Shown piece after piece: positions 9,279-18,773 of a stretch of 64,000 bases of DNA. Positions within the stretch are counted from its first letter, which is position 1, and each line of letters opens with the position of its first letter. A model generated the notes under the pieces. It worked only from the letters and a program-made list of their open reading frames with translations. It made no database searches and was not told the origin of the DNA. The position numbers and the translations under genes are program-made. Origin of the DNA: Rhizobium sp. RCAM05350 (GTDB lineage: Bacteria > Pseudomonadota > Alphaproteobacteria > Rhizobiales > Rhizobiaceae); NCBI GenBank assembly GCA_024426085.1, contig CP087974.1, positions 4,134,001 to 4,198,000 on the forward strand, written 5' to 3'.

Positions 9279-10607
9279 TTACGCGTTGGCGATCAGTACC
9301 TTGCGGATACCATCGACCAGCTCATCGATCTCGGCCTTCGAGATGATCAGTGGCGGCGAAAGGGCGATGATATCGCCGGTGGTGCGGATCAGATAACCGC
9401 TTTCATAGGCCTTCAGGAAGGCCGAGAAGGCGCGCTTGGTCGGTTCCCCGGCAATCGGCGCCAGCTCGATCGCGCCGATCAGGCCGATATTGCGGATGTC
9501 GATCACATGCGGGCAATCGCGCAGCGAATGCAGCGCATCGCCCCAATAGGATGCAAGCTCTGCACCACGGGTGAGCAGGCCTTCGTCACGATAGGTGTCG
9601 AGGGTGCCGAGCGCTGCGGCGCAGGCGATCGGGTTGCCGGAATAGGTGTAGCCGTGGAAGAACTCGATCATGTGCTCCGGGCCACTCATGAAGGCATCAT
9701 GGATTTCGGCGGTGACAAACACGGCACCCATCGGGATGACGCCGTTGGTCAGGCCCTTGGCGGTGACGATCATGTCCGGCTTGACGTCGAAATATTGTGC
9801 CGCGAACGGCGTGCCGAGGCGGCCATAGCCGGTGATGACTTCGTCGAAGATCAACAGGATGCCGTGCTTGGTGCAGATTTCGCGCAGTTTCTGCAGGTAG
9901 CCCTTCGGTGGGATCAGAACACCGGTGGAGCCTGCGACCGGCTCGACGATGACGGCAGCGATGGTCGAGGCGTCGTGCAGGGTGACGATGCGTTCCAGTT
10001 CGGATGCGATATCGCCGCCATGTTCCGGCTCGCCTTTTGTAAAGGCGTTCTTGTCCGGAAAATGCGTGTGCGGCATATGATCGACACCGGTCAGCAGCGT
10101 GCCGAACATCTTGCGGTTGGAGACGATGCCGCCGACCGAGATGCCGCCGAAGTTAACGCCGTGATAGCCGCGCTCGCGGCCGATCAGGCGCGTGCGCGAT
10201 CCCTGGCCCTTTACCTTGTGATAGGCGAGCGCCACCTTGAGCGCCGTTTCGACCGATTCAGAACCGGAATTGGTGTAGAGCACATGCTCCATGCCCTCGG
10301 GCGCGATGTCGATTAGGCGGTTTGCCAGCTCGAAAGCCTTCGGATGGCCAAGCTGGAACGCCGGCGCATAGTCGAGTTCGCCGGCCTGCTCGCGAATGGC
10401 CTCGGTGATCAGCGGGCGGCAGTGACCGGCATTGACACACCACAGACCGGCCGTGCCATCAAGCACCTGGCGGCCGTCATGGGTGGTGTAGTGCATGTCC
10501 TTCGCCTTGACGAACATGCGCGGTTCCTTCTTGTACTGCCGGTTGGCCGTGAACGGCATCCAGAAAGCGCTCAGATCGTTCGGCGTGGCATTGAGACGGT
10601 TCGACAT
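9279..10607 (-). CDS. Omega-amino acid (beta-alanine):pyruvate aminotransferase, class III PLP
   Basis: A class III aminotransferase of 442 residues that moves an omega-amino group, such as from beta-alanine, to pyruvate. Hallmarks are FWMPFTANRQYKKEPR at the start, TNSGSESVETALKVA (cofactor phosphate), GYHGVNFGG, LIFDEVITGYGRLG (the Asp that binds the pyridine nitrogen) and MIVTAKGLTNGVIPMG with the Schiff-base Lys. The second of two tandem ATGs (10607) is chosen because GGAG lies six bases upstream. The frame is intact. Confidence 0.88.
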   Translation of the reverse strand: MSNRLNATPNDLSAFWMPFTANRQYKKEPRMFVKAKDMHYTTHDGRQVLDGTAGLWCVNAGHCRPLITEAIREQAGELDYAPAFQLGHPKAFELANRLIDIAPEGMEHVLYTNSGSESVETALKVALAYHKVKGQGSRTRLIGRERGYHGVNFGGISVGGIVSNRKMFGTLLTGVDHMPHTHFPDKNAFTKGEPEHGGDIASELERIVTLHDASTIAAVIVEPVAGSTGVLIPPKGYLQKLREICTKHGILLIFDEVITGYGRLGTPFAAQYFDVKPDMIVTAKGLTNGVIPMGAVFVTAEIHDAFMSGPEHMIEFFHGYTYSGNPIACAAALGTLDTYRDEGLLTRGAELASYWGDALHSLRDCPHVIDIRNIGLIGAIELAPIAGEPTKRAFSAFLKAYESGYLIRTTGDIIALSPPLIISKAEIDELVDGIRKVLIANA

Positions 10608-10873
10608 CATATTCTCCGTGGCGTTTTTATCTCTGGTGGCCAAATCCAGTGGGATGCGGTGAATCTTTACCTGATGGTCAAACTATCAGGGCACTTTTCG
10701 GGGTCAAGCCTCGGCCTGAGATGGCCACACTGGTGTCCGCTAGCGGCAAAAGGCTAAATTTCGCCGCTTGGAAACATTTGGAAACAGGGCTTGCCTCCAG
10801 TCTTTTCCGAAGCTTAACCTGTTTGCAGCAGAGTGGCGCCGCGTTCCTGCAACACGCGCTCAGGATAGAGACC

Positions 10874-13138
10874 TTGCCAAAATTTGCAGCCAGCCTGGTG
10901 CTTGCGCTTTTCGTCAGTCTTCCCGCGCAAGCAGGCGCGACCGAGATGATTGCCGACGGCGCCTTTGAGAAGGGGCAGGACGGCTTTTGGGCGGCTGGCG
11001 GCGTTGCGCTGTCGCGTGAAGGCGGCAAATTATGTGTCGATGTTGAGACAGGCGGTACTCCTTGGGACCGACTGCTCGGGATCAATGATCTGCAGTTTCA
11101 TCCGGGCACAGCCTATCGTTTGACAATGGTGCTTGAAGCCGAGGATGCGCGCACATTCCCTGATCACCGTCCAACGCAATGCCGAACCGTGGACGCCACA
11201 AGCATCCTTCACTGCGAAGACCAAGGCGGGGAAGGCGGAATTCTCGGCCGTCTTCACGGCAACGGAGAAAGATACGGCCCAGATCATCTTCCAGTTGGGC
11301 GGGGCGCAAAAGCCTTGGCGCGTTTGCCTGGACGACGTCGCGATACAGGAAACCCAGCCGGATGGGGTCGAGGCCGCCGCGCAGCAGACGCTGTACGCGT
11401 TACCGGCATTGGTCAACCAGACCGGCTATTTTCTCGATGGACCGAAGCGCGACGATCCTGTCGGATGCCCCGGACCCACTGCCGTTCAAGCTAGAAGATG
11501 GCAGCGGTGTTGCGGTGGGCGAAGGAATGGCGGCGCCCGCCGGCTATGATCCCACGGTCGGGGCCGACACCCAGATTGCCGATTTTTCAGCCTTTGCGAC
11601 TGCTGGCCAGGGTTATCGGCTGGTCGTCGGCGAGAGGAAGAGTTTGCCGTTTGCGGTTGGCCATGACATTTACGGCAAACTGCGCGTCGATGCGCTGTCC
11701 TGGTACTATCCGCAGCGCAGCGGCATAGAGATCAAGGGGGACATCGCCGGTGAAGCCTATGCACGGCCGCCTGGACATGTGCAGGGAAGCCCCAACCAGG
11801 GCGACACCAAAGTCACCTGCCTGACCGGCAAGGTCGCCGCCAAACTCTATGGCAAGGACTGGATTTGCGACTATACGCTCGACGTCTCGGGAGGATGGTA
11901 CGATGCCGGCGACCAGGGCAAGTACGTGGTCAATGGCGGTATCGCCGTAGCGCAACTGCTGGGCACGTTCGAGCGCGGACTGGTTTATGGCGACGGCGCA
12001 TCGCCGGTATTAAGCGACAGCCTGTCGCGCATCCCCGAAAACGGTAACGGCATTCCCTGATATTCTTGACGAGGCGCGCTGGGAACTCGAATTCCTGATG
12101 AAGATGATGGTGCCCGACGGCCAGCCGCTGGCCGGCATGGTGCATCACAAGGTTCACGATACGAAATGGACCGAGGTTCCGATGCTGCCGCATCTCGATC
12201 CGTATTTGCGCGCTCTGCATCGCCCGTCGACGGCGGCAACACTCAACCTTGCTGCCGTGGCCGCACAAGGCGCCCGGCTGTTTGCGCCTTATGACAAGGA
12301 GGTTGCGCAGCGCCTGCTCGCCGCCGGCCAAAAAGCCTGGCTGGCCGCTGCCGCCAATCCGGTGCTGTTCGCACCCGGTTCGGATGGTTTGCAGGGGGCG
12401 GCGACTATGGCGACGACGACATTTCCGATGAAACCTATTGGGCCGCGGCCGAGCTATACATTAGCACGGGAGAAGCCCGTTATCTCACCGCGCTGAAATC
12501 CTCGCCGCATTGGGCAGGACCGGTCTTTTCCACGATTGGCGCCCTCGATTGGCGCAGTGTCGCGGGGCTCGGCCGTCTCGACCTGGCGCTCTATGGCGAC
12601 AATCTTGCGGCAGACGACAGGGCAATGGTCATGGCCTCGGTCGTATCCGCCGCCAGGAATTTTGTCAGCCTGCAGGCGAAGGAACCGTTCGGGCATATCT
12701 ACAGGCCTGCGAACAACCGCTACGACTGGGGATCGAACCAGCTTATTCTGCAAAACCTGATCGTCGTTTCCGCCGGCTATGACCTGACCGGCGAACTGCC
12801 TTTTCTGAATGGTGTGCGTGAAGGCATGGATTACATCTTCGGGCGCAATGCGATGAACATGTCCTATGTCACCGGGTATGGCAGCGTCTTTGCCAAGAAC
12901 CAGCATAGCCGCTGGTATGCCCATCAGGTCGACAGCACATTGCCCAACCCTCCGGTCGGCACGCTGGCTGGCGGCCCGAATTCGACGCTGGTCGACGATG
13001 TCGCGGGCGCGTCTCAAGGGTTGCGCACCGCAGACCTGCTACATCGACGACATCATGGCCTGGGGCACGAACGAAATGACGATCAACTGGAACGCGCCGC
13101 TGGTCTATATCGCGTCTTTCCTGGCGGATGCGCGATGA
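10874..13138 (+). CDS. Secreted GH9 endoglucanase with CBM-like and CelD_N-like domains, multiply frameshifted
   Basis: A predicted cellulase of about 750 residues. The order is a signal peptide (TTG start, LVLALFVSLPAQA), a carbohydrate-binding-like domain (MIADGAFEKGQDGFWAAGG), an Ig-like CelD_N-type domain (ALPALVNQTGYFLDGPKRA), then the GH9 catalytic domain. The GH9 marks are GGWYDAGDQGKYVVNGG near 11890, where the Asp pair sets the catalytic base, and the C-terminal TNEMTINWNAPLVYIASFL near 13070-13125. At least five frame changes (about 11155, 11450, 12055, 12395, 13015) break it. Each half-frame continues the same domain, so indel error is likelier than decay. Its stop overlaps the next start (ATGA). 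Confidence 0.75.
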
Positions 13139-14279
13139 ACGGACAGACGGGTATCGCCTTCATCGGGACGGGCTTTGTCGCCGACTATTACATGACGACA
13201 CTGGCCAACCATCCGCAATTGCGGCTGGTTGGTGTCTGGGACATCGACCGCGATCGCTTAAAGCAGTTTTGCAACTACTGGAACGTTCGCTCCTATGCCT
13301 CTGAAGCAGAATCGCTTTCCGATCCTGCCGTCACCATCATCGTCAACCTGACGACGCCGGAAAGCCACTATGCCGTCAACAGGGCGGCGCTCATGGCCGG
13401 CAAGCATGTCTATTGCGAGAAGCCGCTGGCGATGAGCGCGGATGAGGCGCGTGAACTGGTAGCGCTTTCAGCAGACAGAGATTTGATCCTGGCGGGCGCG
13501 CCAGCCAATGCGCTTAGCGATGCCTGTGGCCATTGTGCTGACATCCTCAAGTCCGGCGTCATCGGCACGCCGCGTCTGGCCTATGCCGAGATGGAGGATG
13601 GGCCGGTCTTCCACGATAAATGGCAGGAATGGCGCAGCCGTTCGGGGGCCAAATGGCCTGCTGTCCATGAGTTCGAAATCGGCTGCACGCTGGAGCACGC
13701 CGGCTATGCCGCAAGCTGGCTTATATCGCTGTTCGGACCGGTATCCAATGTTGCGGCCTTTTCGGCGCTGACCTTTCCCAACAAGGGGCCGGGAACCGAA
13801 AACCTCGTCCTTGGACCGGATTTTTCTGTTGGCTGCCTGACGTTCAAGTCTGGGTTCGTGGCGCGTCTGACCAGTGGCTTAGCGGCGCCCTGGGACCGGT
13901 CGCTGACGGTCGTCGGCGACAAGGGCACGATCGTCGTTCGCGATCTCTGGGACAATCGCTCGCCAATCCATGTCGAACTGAGCGGCGCCCGGCGGCCGTT
14001 CCTCCACCGACTGATCGAGCGCTTGAGTGGCAGTTTCAGCGGAAATTCCCATTTCGCCTCACCGCCGGTAAGCCAGTGGCTTATCCGCACGCGGCGCAGA
14101 AGAACATTCTGCCGGCCTATCCGTCGCAAATTGATTTTATTCGCGGGATTGCAGCGCAGGCAGATGCGCTCAAAGCCGGCACGCGGCCGTTTTTTTCCGG
14201 AGAGACGGCGCTGCATCTGACGGATATCGTTCTGGCGCTCAATGCCGGCAAACGGGATCACACACCGACGGCGCTATGA
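13135..14279 (+). CDS. Gfo/Idh/MocA-family oxidoreductase, frameshifted near its end
   Basis: An NAD(P)-dependent sugar oxidoreductase of about 381 residues. The Rossmann motif GIAFIGTGFVADYY opens it, and HVYCEKPLAMSADEAREL holds the family EKP motif. After a slip near 14065 the C-terminus continues in another frame (AAQKNILPAYPSQIDFIRGI). The ATG overlaps the GH9 stop by four bases, so the pair is translationally coupled. That ties this enzyme to processing of a sugar from the cellulase substrate, but the substrate itself is unknown. Confidence 0.78.
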
Positions 14280-15348
14280 CTGCGGCAGTGCCCGGATACG
14301 TTCTGATAATGCCGAGCGCCTCGGCACTGGCGCTAAGCGGCATCAGCGATTGCTGCTGTCTCCCCTTGAGAATGGCTTGGCTTACCGCTTCGATCTCGAA
14401 CTGCAGCCCGTTACCGGGAAAGCCGTGCTCGTAGACCGTGAGGCCGGGCAGGGGCAGCCGGCAGGCAATCTTTCCAGTGATGCGCGACAGGTGGCCTGAG
14501 CGGAACGGCACGGCGAGATGATGAGCGATACGGTTCCTCGTCAGGATGACACGGCTTGCCCGCAGAAACGGGGCATCGATCACCAAGCTGCCGGTTTCGC
14601 CCTCGATGATGAAACGATTGGTTCCATTGCGGTCGAAGCCAACGGAAAGCTCTGCCTGGAAACCGTCATAGCCTGAGCATGACATCCGCCGACATATCGA
14701 CGCCCGTTGGCGCCGCTGACCAGCTCCCCGTTATCGTCCGCGGCGAGCCGAACAGCGCCAGCACCAGCGCGATCGGATAGACACCCAGATCGAGCAGCGA
14801 ACCGCCGCCGAGCGACGGTGCAAAAGCGGCTGTTGCCGTCAAAGGTCTTGGCATAGGCGAGTTCGGCGCGGATACCGGTGATCGCGCCGATGGTTTTATC
14901 GGCCAGAAGTTGGCGTATGCGGTCGATTGCTGGAAGGAAGACGGTCCAGAGACCTTCCATAGTAAAGGTCCGCTTCTCTGCAGCCAGTTCTGGCAAGTGC
15001 CTGCGCCTGGGCTGCAGTGGTGACAAGCGGCTTTTCGATCAGAACGGGTTTTCCAGCATTGAGCAGTATCAGGGCCTGATCGAAATGGGCTGTATTCGGG
15101 GTGGCGAGATAGACGGCATCGATCAGGGGATCGGCAGCCAAGACCTCGATATTGGGAATGATACGAAGCCCGCCGAAGCGTTTCTGAAAAGGCCGTAGCA
15201 GCCTCAGGTGTGCGGGAGCAAACGGCAATCAGCTCTACGTTGCCGGCCAGCGGAATATCTTCGGCAAAGGTCGTGGCAATAGCGCCCGTTCCGACGATGG
15301 CCCATTTGAAGGGGAGGTGAGGGGCCGTTCTTTGGCTGTCGTATTCAT
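14274..15348 (-). CDS. Second Gfo/Idh/MocA-family oxidoreductase, multiply frameshifted
   Basis: Another NAD(P)-dependent oxidoreductase, of about 330 residues, convergent with the first. Successive frames give KWAIVGTGAIATTFAEDI (Rossmann motif), DAVYLATPNTAHFDQALI with GKPVLIEKPLVTT (EKP), then GSLLDLGVYPIALVLALFG, and a C-terminus with RFIIEGETGSLVIDAPFLR. Slips lie near 15320, 15200, 15000, 14820 and 14670, and a last one near 14300 would give the TAG at 14274. Without that one the frame runs to 14239 and would overlap the neighbour. Both ends are therefore approximate. Confidence 0.65.
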
Positions 15349-15458
15349 GGCGCAGATACTGCACGCCAAGTCTCAAAGGCGCGTAAACGCCAAACGACAA
15401 TCACCAATCCGGAGGCAAATGCTTCCAGATGGCAAGCCGACGAACGGAGAGACAGGAC

Positions 15459-15477
15459 GGGGCCGGCAAGCGGCCCC
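15459..15477 (-). terminator. Hairpin downstream of nolR
   Basis: GGGGCCG (15459-15465) and CGGCCCC (15471-15477) form a 7-bp GC stem with a five-base loop about 10 bases past the nolR stop. It lacks a clear T-run, so termination is only likely. Confidence 0.45.
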
Positions 15478-15486
15478 TGATCCGTA

Positions 15487-15840
15487 TCAGGCGGTACGGC
15501 GCTGTACGATTCTTTCGACCGCGCTGGTTTCGTCGCCGTAGATTTCCTTCAGGGTTTTCAGAACTTTCAGTACTGCATCCGAAGAACTTGAATAATAGAT
15601 CGTCTGGGCATCTCTACGGGTAGTCACGAGATTTTGGGCACGCAGTTTCGAGAGATGTTGCGACAGGGCAGACTGGCTGAGGCCGACCTGGTTTGCCAAA
15701 GCACCGACAGCCATTTCTTCGTTCACCAGTGAACTGAGAATTAGCAGACGCTTTGGATTGGCCATAGCCGACAGAAACTCCGCAGCTATTTCAGCCTTGC
15801 CGTGTTTCTGAGGAGAGATCGTTTGCATTCCATACTCCAT
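15487..15840 (-). CDS. nolR: NolR-type ArsR-family transcriptional regulator
   Basis: A 117-residue winged-helix regulator. The core AEIAAEFLSAMANPKRLLIL, the recognition helix GLSQSALSQHLSKLRAQNLV and the wing TRRDAQTIYYSSSSDAV agree closely with Sinorhizobium NolR as I remember it. NolR represses nodulation genes and also affects growth, motility and symbiosis. No metal-binding Cys pair is seen, unlike true ArsR. The start is ambiguous: an ATG at 15840, or at 15828 with GGAG six bases upstream. A match to the NolR box lies upstream, which suggests autoregulation. Confidence 0.82.
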   Translation of the reverse strand: MEYGMQTISPQKHGKAEIAAEFLSAMANPKRLLILSSLVNEEMAVGALANQVGLSQSALSQHLSKLRAQNLVTTRRDAQTIYYSSSSDAVLKVLKTLKEIYGDETSAVERIVQRRTA

Positions 15841-15884
15841 GCGAAGTTCACATCACGCTTGGTTATGAATGTGAATAAGGGATA

Positions 15885-15900
15885 ATTAGCCGTGATGAAT
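15885..15900. promoter_or_regulatory. Candidate NolR-binding box upstream of nolR
   Basis: ATTAG-N9-AT at 15885-15900 fits the published NolR consensus (A/T)TTAG-N9-A(T/A). It lies 45 bases upstream of the nolR start. The motif is short and can occur by chance, but the position before its own gene is what autoregulation would need. Confidence 0.45.
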
Positions 15901-15947
15901 AAAAGGACAACTGCCTATAGCAAGAATTCGGGGCATAACCGAGGAAG

Positions 15948-16694
15948 TTAACGGTAAAGTTTTACTAAGGTTACCCGTAACTCCCCCTCAGATTGCAGGG
16001 GATTCTCATATTCCAGCCTTTTCAACTGGTCGCCGGAGGCCAAATCTATCCCGCCGGCATCAAGACCTGCAGATCTGCCACCCAGTGCCATTTGCCTCGC
16101 AATAGGCGTTTGCATACTTGCTGGCGGCATCAGGATGGTCGGTGTTCATATGTTCTGATCGCGCTGGCCTCCATCGCGGCGAGATCGTCGATCGCCGGCG
16201 AGCGGATCATCAGATCCTCGCCTGCAAGCGCATAGGCCCGGCCGAAGCCGCCGTTGAGGCTGGCCTTCAGCGGCGTCAGCCGGAAAAATGCAAAATCCGG
16301 GAAATCGACATAGAGCTGCGCCTTTGGATGGCGACGGATGAAGCGTTCGCGGATGCGCGTGCAGGGCCGCGCTGTCGCGGTCTATCTTTACTGCCTCGCA
16401 CTGGACGGTTAGCCGCGCATGGGCAAGCGGATCACCCTTGCCGATTTCTCCTGTTAGCAGCGAGCAGCGGATATCGGCCGACAAGGCTTGCGTATGCGTC
16501 GACAGTGCCGACACAAGGATTACCGGCGTTCCGTCGGTATCGATGCCGAGCAGCACGCGGCTGACGAAAGGAAAACCGTCGCTTCCAGGCCCGATAACCG
16601 CGATGGCCGCACTGCGGGCGGAGCGTAGCAGCACGCGGGCAAGCTTGCGTGCCTCGTCATCGGTTTCTTGCAGGACGGAAGGTTTATCGGCCAT
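15948..16694 (-). CDS. HugZ-like haem-utilisation/pyridoxamine oxidase-fold protein, frameshifted
   Basis: About 245 residues in two parts. The first is a split-barrel FMN/haem-binding fold (EARKLARVLLRSARSAAIAV, PFVSRVLLGIDTDGTPVIL, CSLLTGEIGKGDPLAHARLT). The second is a C-terminal DUF2470-type domain, recognisable as HMNTDHPDAASKYANAY and DAGGIDLASGDQLKRL. Slips lie near 16340, 16150 and 16080. GAGG lies seven bases before the ATG at 16694. Family members degrade haem or support its use. It stands alone, with nolR downstream and choV upstream behind a terminator. Confidence 0.7.
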
Positions 16695-16721
16695 CGGATC
16701 GCCTCTTGTCTTGAATGCCAA

Positions 16722-16749
16722 ACGCCCGGAACTCTTATCGTCCGGGCGT
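16722..16749 (-). terminator. Terminator of the choline transport operon
   Basis: ACGCCCGGA (16722-16730) pairs with TCCGGGCGT (16741-16749) around a 10-base loop, about 30 bases past the choV stop, followed by TTTGGC in the minus direction. Confidence 0.6.
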
Positions 16750-16778
16750 CCCTTATAATGGCATCATGACCGGAGCAG

Positions 16779-17828
16779 TCAACTTTTGTTGCGATGCCTT
16801 GTCAGACCTTCCACGACGTTCTGGGCATTGATGGTGCCCACGATGGCGCCGTTGTCAACGACGCCGATGCTGCCCGGCTGGCGCGACATGGCATCGAGAA
16901 TATCGATCAGCGGCGTTGTCGGCTTGGCCGTTGCCGAAACGCCGGCCGGACCGTCGCTGCGATTGACGCCCTGGCTCATCACGTCCATCGCCGTCAGCAT
17001 GGTGATCGGGTTCATGTGCTGGACGAAATCGGCAACATACTGGTTGGCCGGATTCTTGACGATATCCTGCGGCGTGCCGCACTGGATGATGCGTCCACCT
17101 TCCATGATGGCGATGCGATTGCCAATGCGGAAGGCTTCGTCGAGATCGTGGCTGACGAACAGAATGGTCTTCTTCAGGCGGCGCTGGAATTCCAGCAGTT
17201 CGTCCTGAAGTCGGGTGCGGATCAGCGGATCGAGTGCCGAGAACGGCTCGTCCATCAGAAGGATCGGCGCACCGGTGGCAAAGGCACGGGCAAGGCCAAC
17301 GCGCTGCTGCATGCCGCCGGAAAGCTCCTTCACCTGCCGGCCGGCCCATTTCGTCAGGTTGACCAGTTCCAGCTGTTCGGCAACACGCTCCTTGCGTTCC
17401 TTGTCCGGCACGCCGGCGAGTTCCAGCCCGAAGCCGACATTGTCTTCCACCGTGCGCCACGGCAGCAGCGCGAACTGCTGGAATACCATGGAGACATCGT
17501 GCATGCGGAAGTCACGTAACGACTTGGCGCTGGTCTTGTACGGGTTGATGCCGCCGTGGCGGGTCTTCACCTGGACTTCGCCGCGCACCACGGGTGCCAG
17601 TCCATTGACGGCACGCAGAAGCGTCGATTTGCCCGAGCCGGACAGTCCCATCAGCACGAGGATTTCGCCCTCGGTGATGGTCAGGGAGGCGTCGGCGACC
17701 CCAAGCACCAGTCCGGTCGCAGCGCCGATTTCGTCGTGGGTCTTGCCCTGATCGACCATGGCAATGGCGGCTTCCGGCTTGTTGCCGAAGATGATGTCGA
17801 CATTCTTGAAAACAACGGCATCGGTCAT
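16779..17828 (-). CDS. choV: Choline ABC transporter ATP-binding protein
   Basis: The ATPase of a quaternary-ammonium importer, 349 residues. The Walker A is GLSGSGKST, the Q-loop lies in MVFQQFALLP, the signature is LSGGMQQR, the Walker B is ILLMDEPFSALD and the H-loop is FVSHDLDEA. A C-terminal CBS-type regulatory segment follows (PLIDILDAMSRQPGSIGVVD), as in ProV/OpuAA. It overlaps choW by four bases (ATGA) and is last in the choXWV operon. The frame is intact. Confidence 0.92.
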   Translation of the reverse strand: MTDAVVFKNVDIIFGNKPEAAIAMVDQGKTHDEIGAATGLVLGVADASLTITEGEILVLMGLSGSGKSTLLRAVNGLAPVVRGEVQVKTRHGGINPYKTSAKSLRDFRMHDVSMVFQQFALLPWRTVEDNVGFGLELAGVPDKERKERVAEQLELVNLTKWAGRQVKELSGGMQQRVGLARAFATGAPILLMDEPFSALDPLIRTRLQDELLEFQRRLKKTILFVSHDLDEAFRIGNRIAIMEGGRIIQCGTPQDIVKNPANQYVADFVQHMNPITMLTAMDVMSQGVNRSDGPAGVSATAKPTTPLIDILDAMSRQPGSIGVVDNGAIVGTINAQNVVEGLTRHRNKS

Positions 17829-18676
17829 GCGCCTTCTCCTTCATCGGACGAGCGGAACAGGCGGTCGAGAATAATCGCGAGGATGACGATACAGAGGCCG
17901 GATTCAAAGCCCATGGCGATATTGACGGTGTTGAGAGCGCGCACGACCGGCACGCCGAGACCGGCGGCGCCGACCAGCGCCGAGATGACCACCATCGACA
18001 GCGACAGCATGATGGTCTGGGTGAGGCCAGCCATGATCTGCGGCATGGCAAACGGCAGCTCGATCTTGCGCAGCACCTGCGATGGCGTCGCGCCGAAGGA
18101 GACGGCAGCCTCCACCAGCGATGGCGGGGTCGAGATGATGCCGAGGCGGGTGAGCCTGATCGGAGCCGGGATGGCGAAGATCACGGTCGCGATCAGGCCC
18201 GGAACCATGCCGAGGCCGAAGAGAACGAGGGCAGGGATCAGATAGACGAAGGTCGGGATGGTCTGCATCAGGTCGAGGATTGGCCGCATCACGGCATAGA
18301 CCCAGGCGCGCCGGGCAGCGGCGATACCGAGCGGAATGCCGACGGCCATCGAGACGAAGCTGGCGGCCAGAACGAGAGCCAGTGTCTCGGTGGTTGCTTT
18401 CCAGTAGCCGAGATTGATGATCAGCAGCAGGCCTAAGAGCGTGAACAGAGTGATCCCGATCGAGCGGCGGAACCAGTATGAGAGGCCGGCCACGATTGCC
18501 ACGACGATCAGCGGATGCGGCGTCTGCAGGACCCACAGGATCACATTGACGACGCCGGCAAGGACCGCCGATACCTGGTCGAAAAAGCCGGTGAAATTGG
18601 TGGTCAGCCAGGTGAAGAAACTCTTCGCCCAGCCACCGATGGGTATGCGTCGATCAGGGTTGGTTAGCCATTCCAC
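17825..18676 (-). CDS. choW: Choline ABC transporter permease
   Basis: An inner-membrane permease of about 283 residues with several hydrophobic helices. The binding-protein-dependent transport signature is around EAAVSFGATPSQVLRKIELPFAMP (EAA loop), which contacts ChoV. The protein starts with VEWLTNPDRRIPIGGWAKSF, so a GTG at 18676 with AGGCG upstream is chosen; a TTG at 18703 is less likely. It sits between choX and choV. Confidence 0.9.
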   Translation of the reverse strand: MEWLTNPDRRIPIGGWAKSFFTWLTTNFTGFFDQVSAVLAGVVNVILWVLQTPHPLIVVAIVAGLSYWFRRSIGITLFTLLGLLLIINLGYWKATTETLALVLAASFVSMAVGIPLGIAAARRAWVYAVMRPILDLMQTIPTFVYLIPALVLFGLGMVPGLIATVIFAIPAPIRLTRLGIISTPPSLVEAAVSFGATPSQVLRKIELPFAMPQIMAGLTQTIMLSLSMVVISALVGAAGLGVPVVRALNTVNIAMGFESGLCIVILAIILDRLFRSSDEGEGA

Positions 18677-18737
18677 GGAAAATCGCCTGGTTCTTGGAGC
18701 CAATCATAGGAGCGGAAGCGCATGACACGCGCTTGAA

Positions 18738-18763
18738 AAAGGCGGGGACCAAGCCCCGCCTTT
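18738..18763 (-). terminator. Intercistronic hairpin between choX and choW
   Basis: AAAGGCGGGG (18738-18747) and CCCCGCCTTT (18754-18763) form a perfect 10-bp stem with a six-base loop, followed by TTCAAG in the minus direction. It lies just after the choX stop. It may partly terminate or stabilise the transcript so that the binding protein is made in excess over the permease. Confidence 0.65.
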
Positions 18764-18773
18764 ATAATGCCGT

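Noticed and set aside
10874..15348. Decay of the cellulase and oxidoreductase genes into pseudogenes
   Set aside because: Frame changes are as dense in essential genes here, and each frame still reads as the right protein, with no large deletions.
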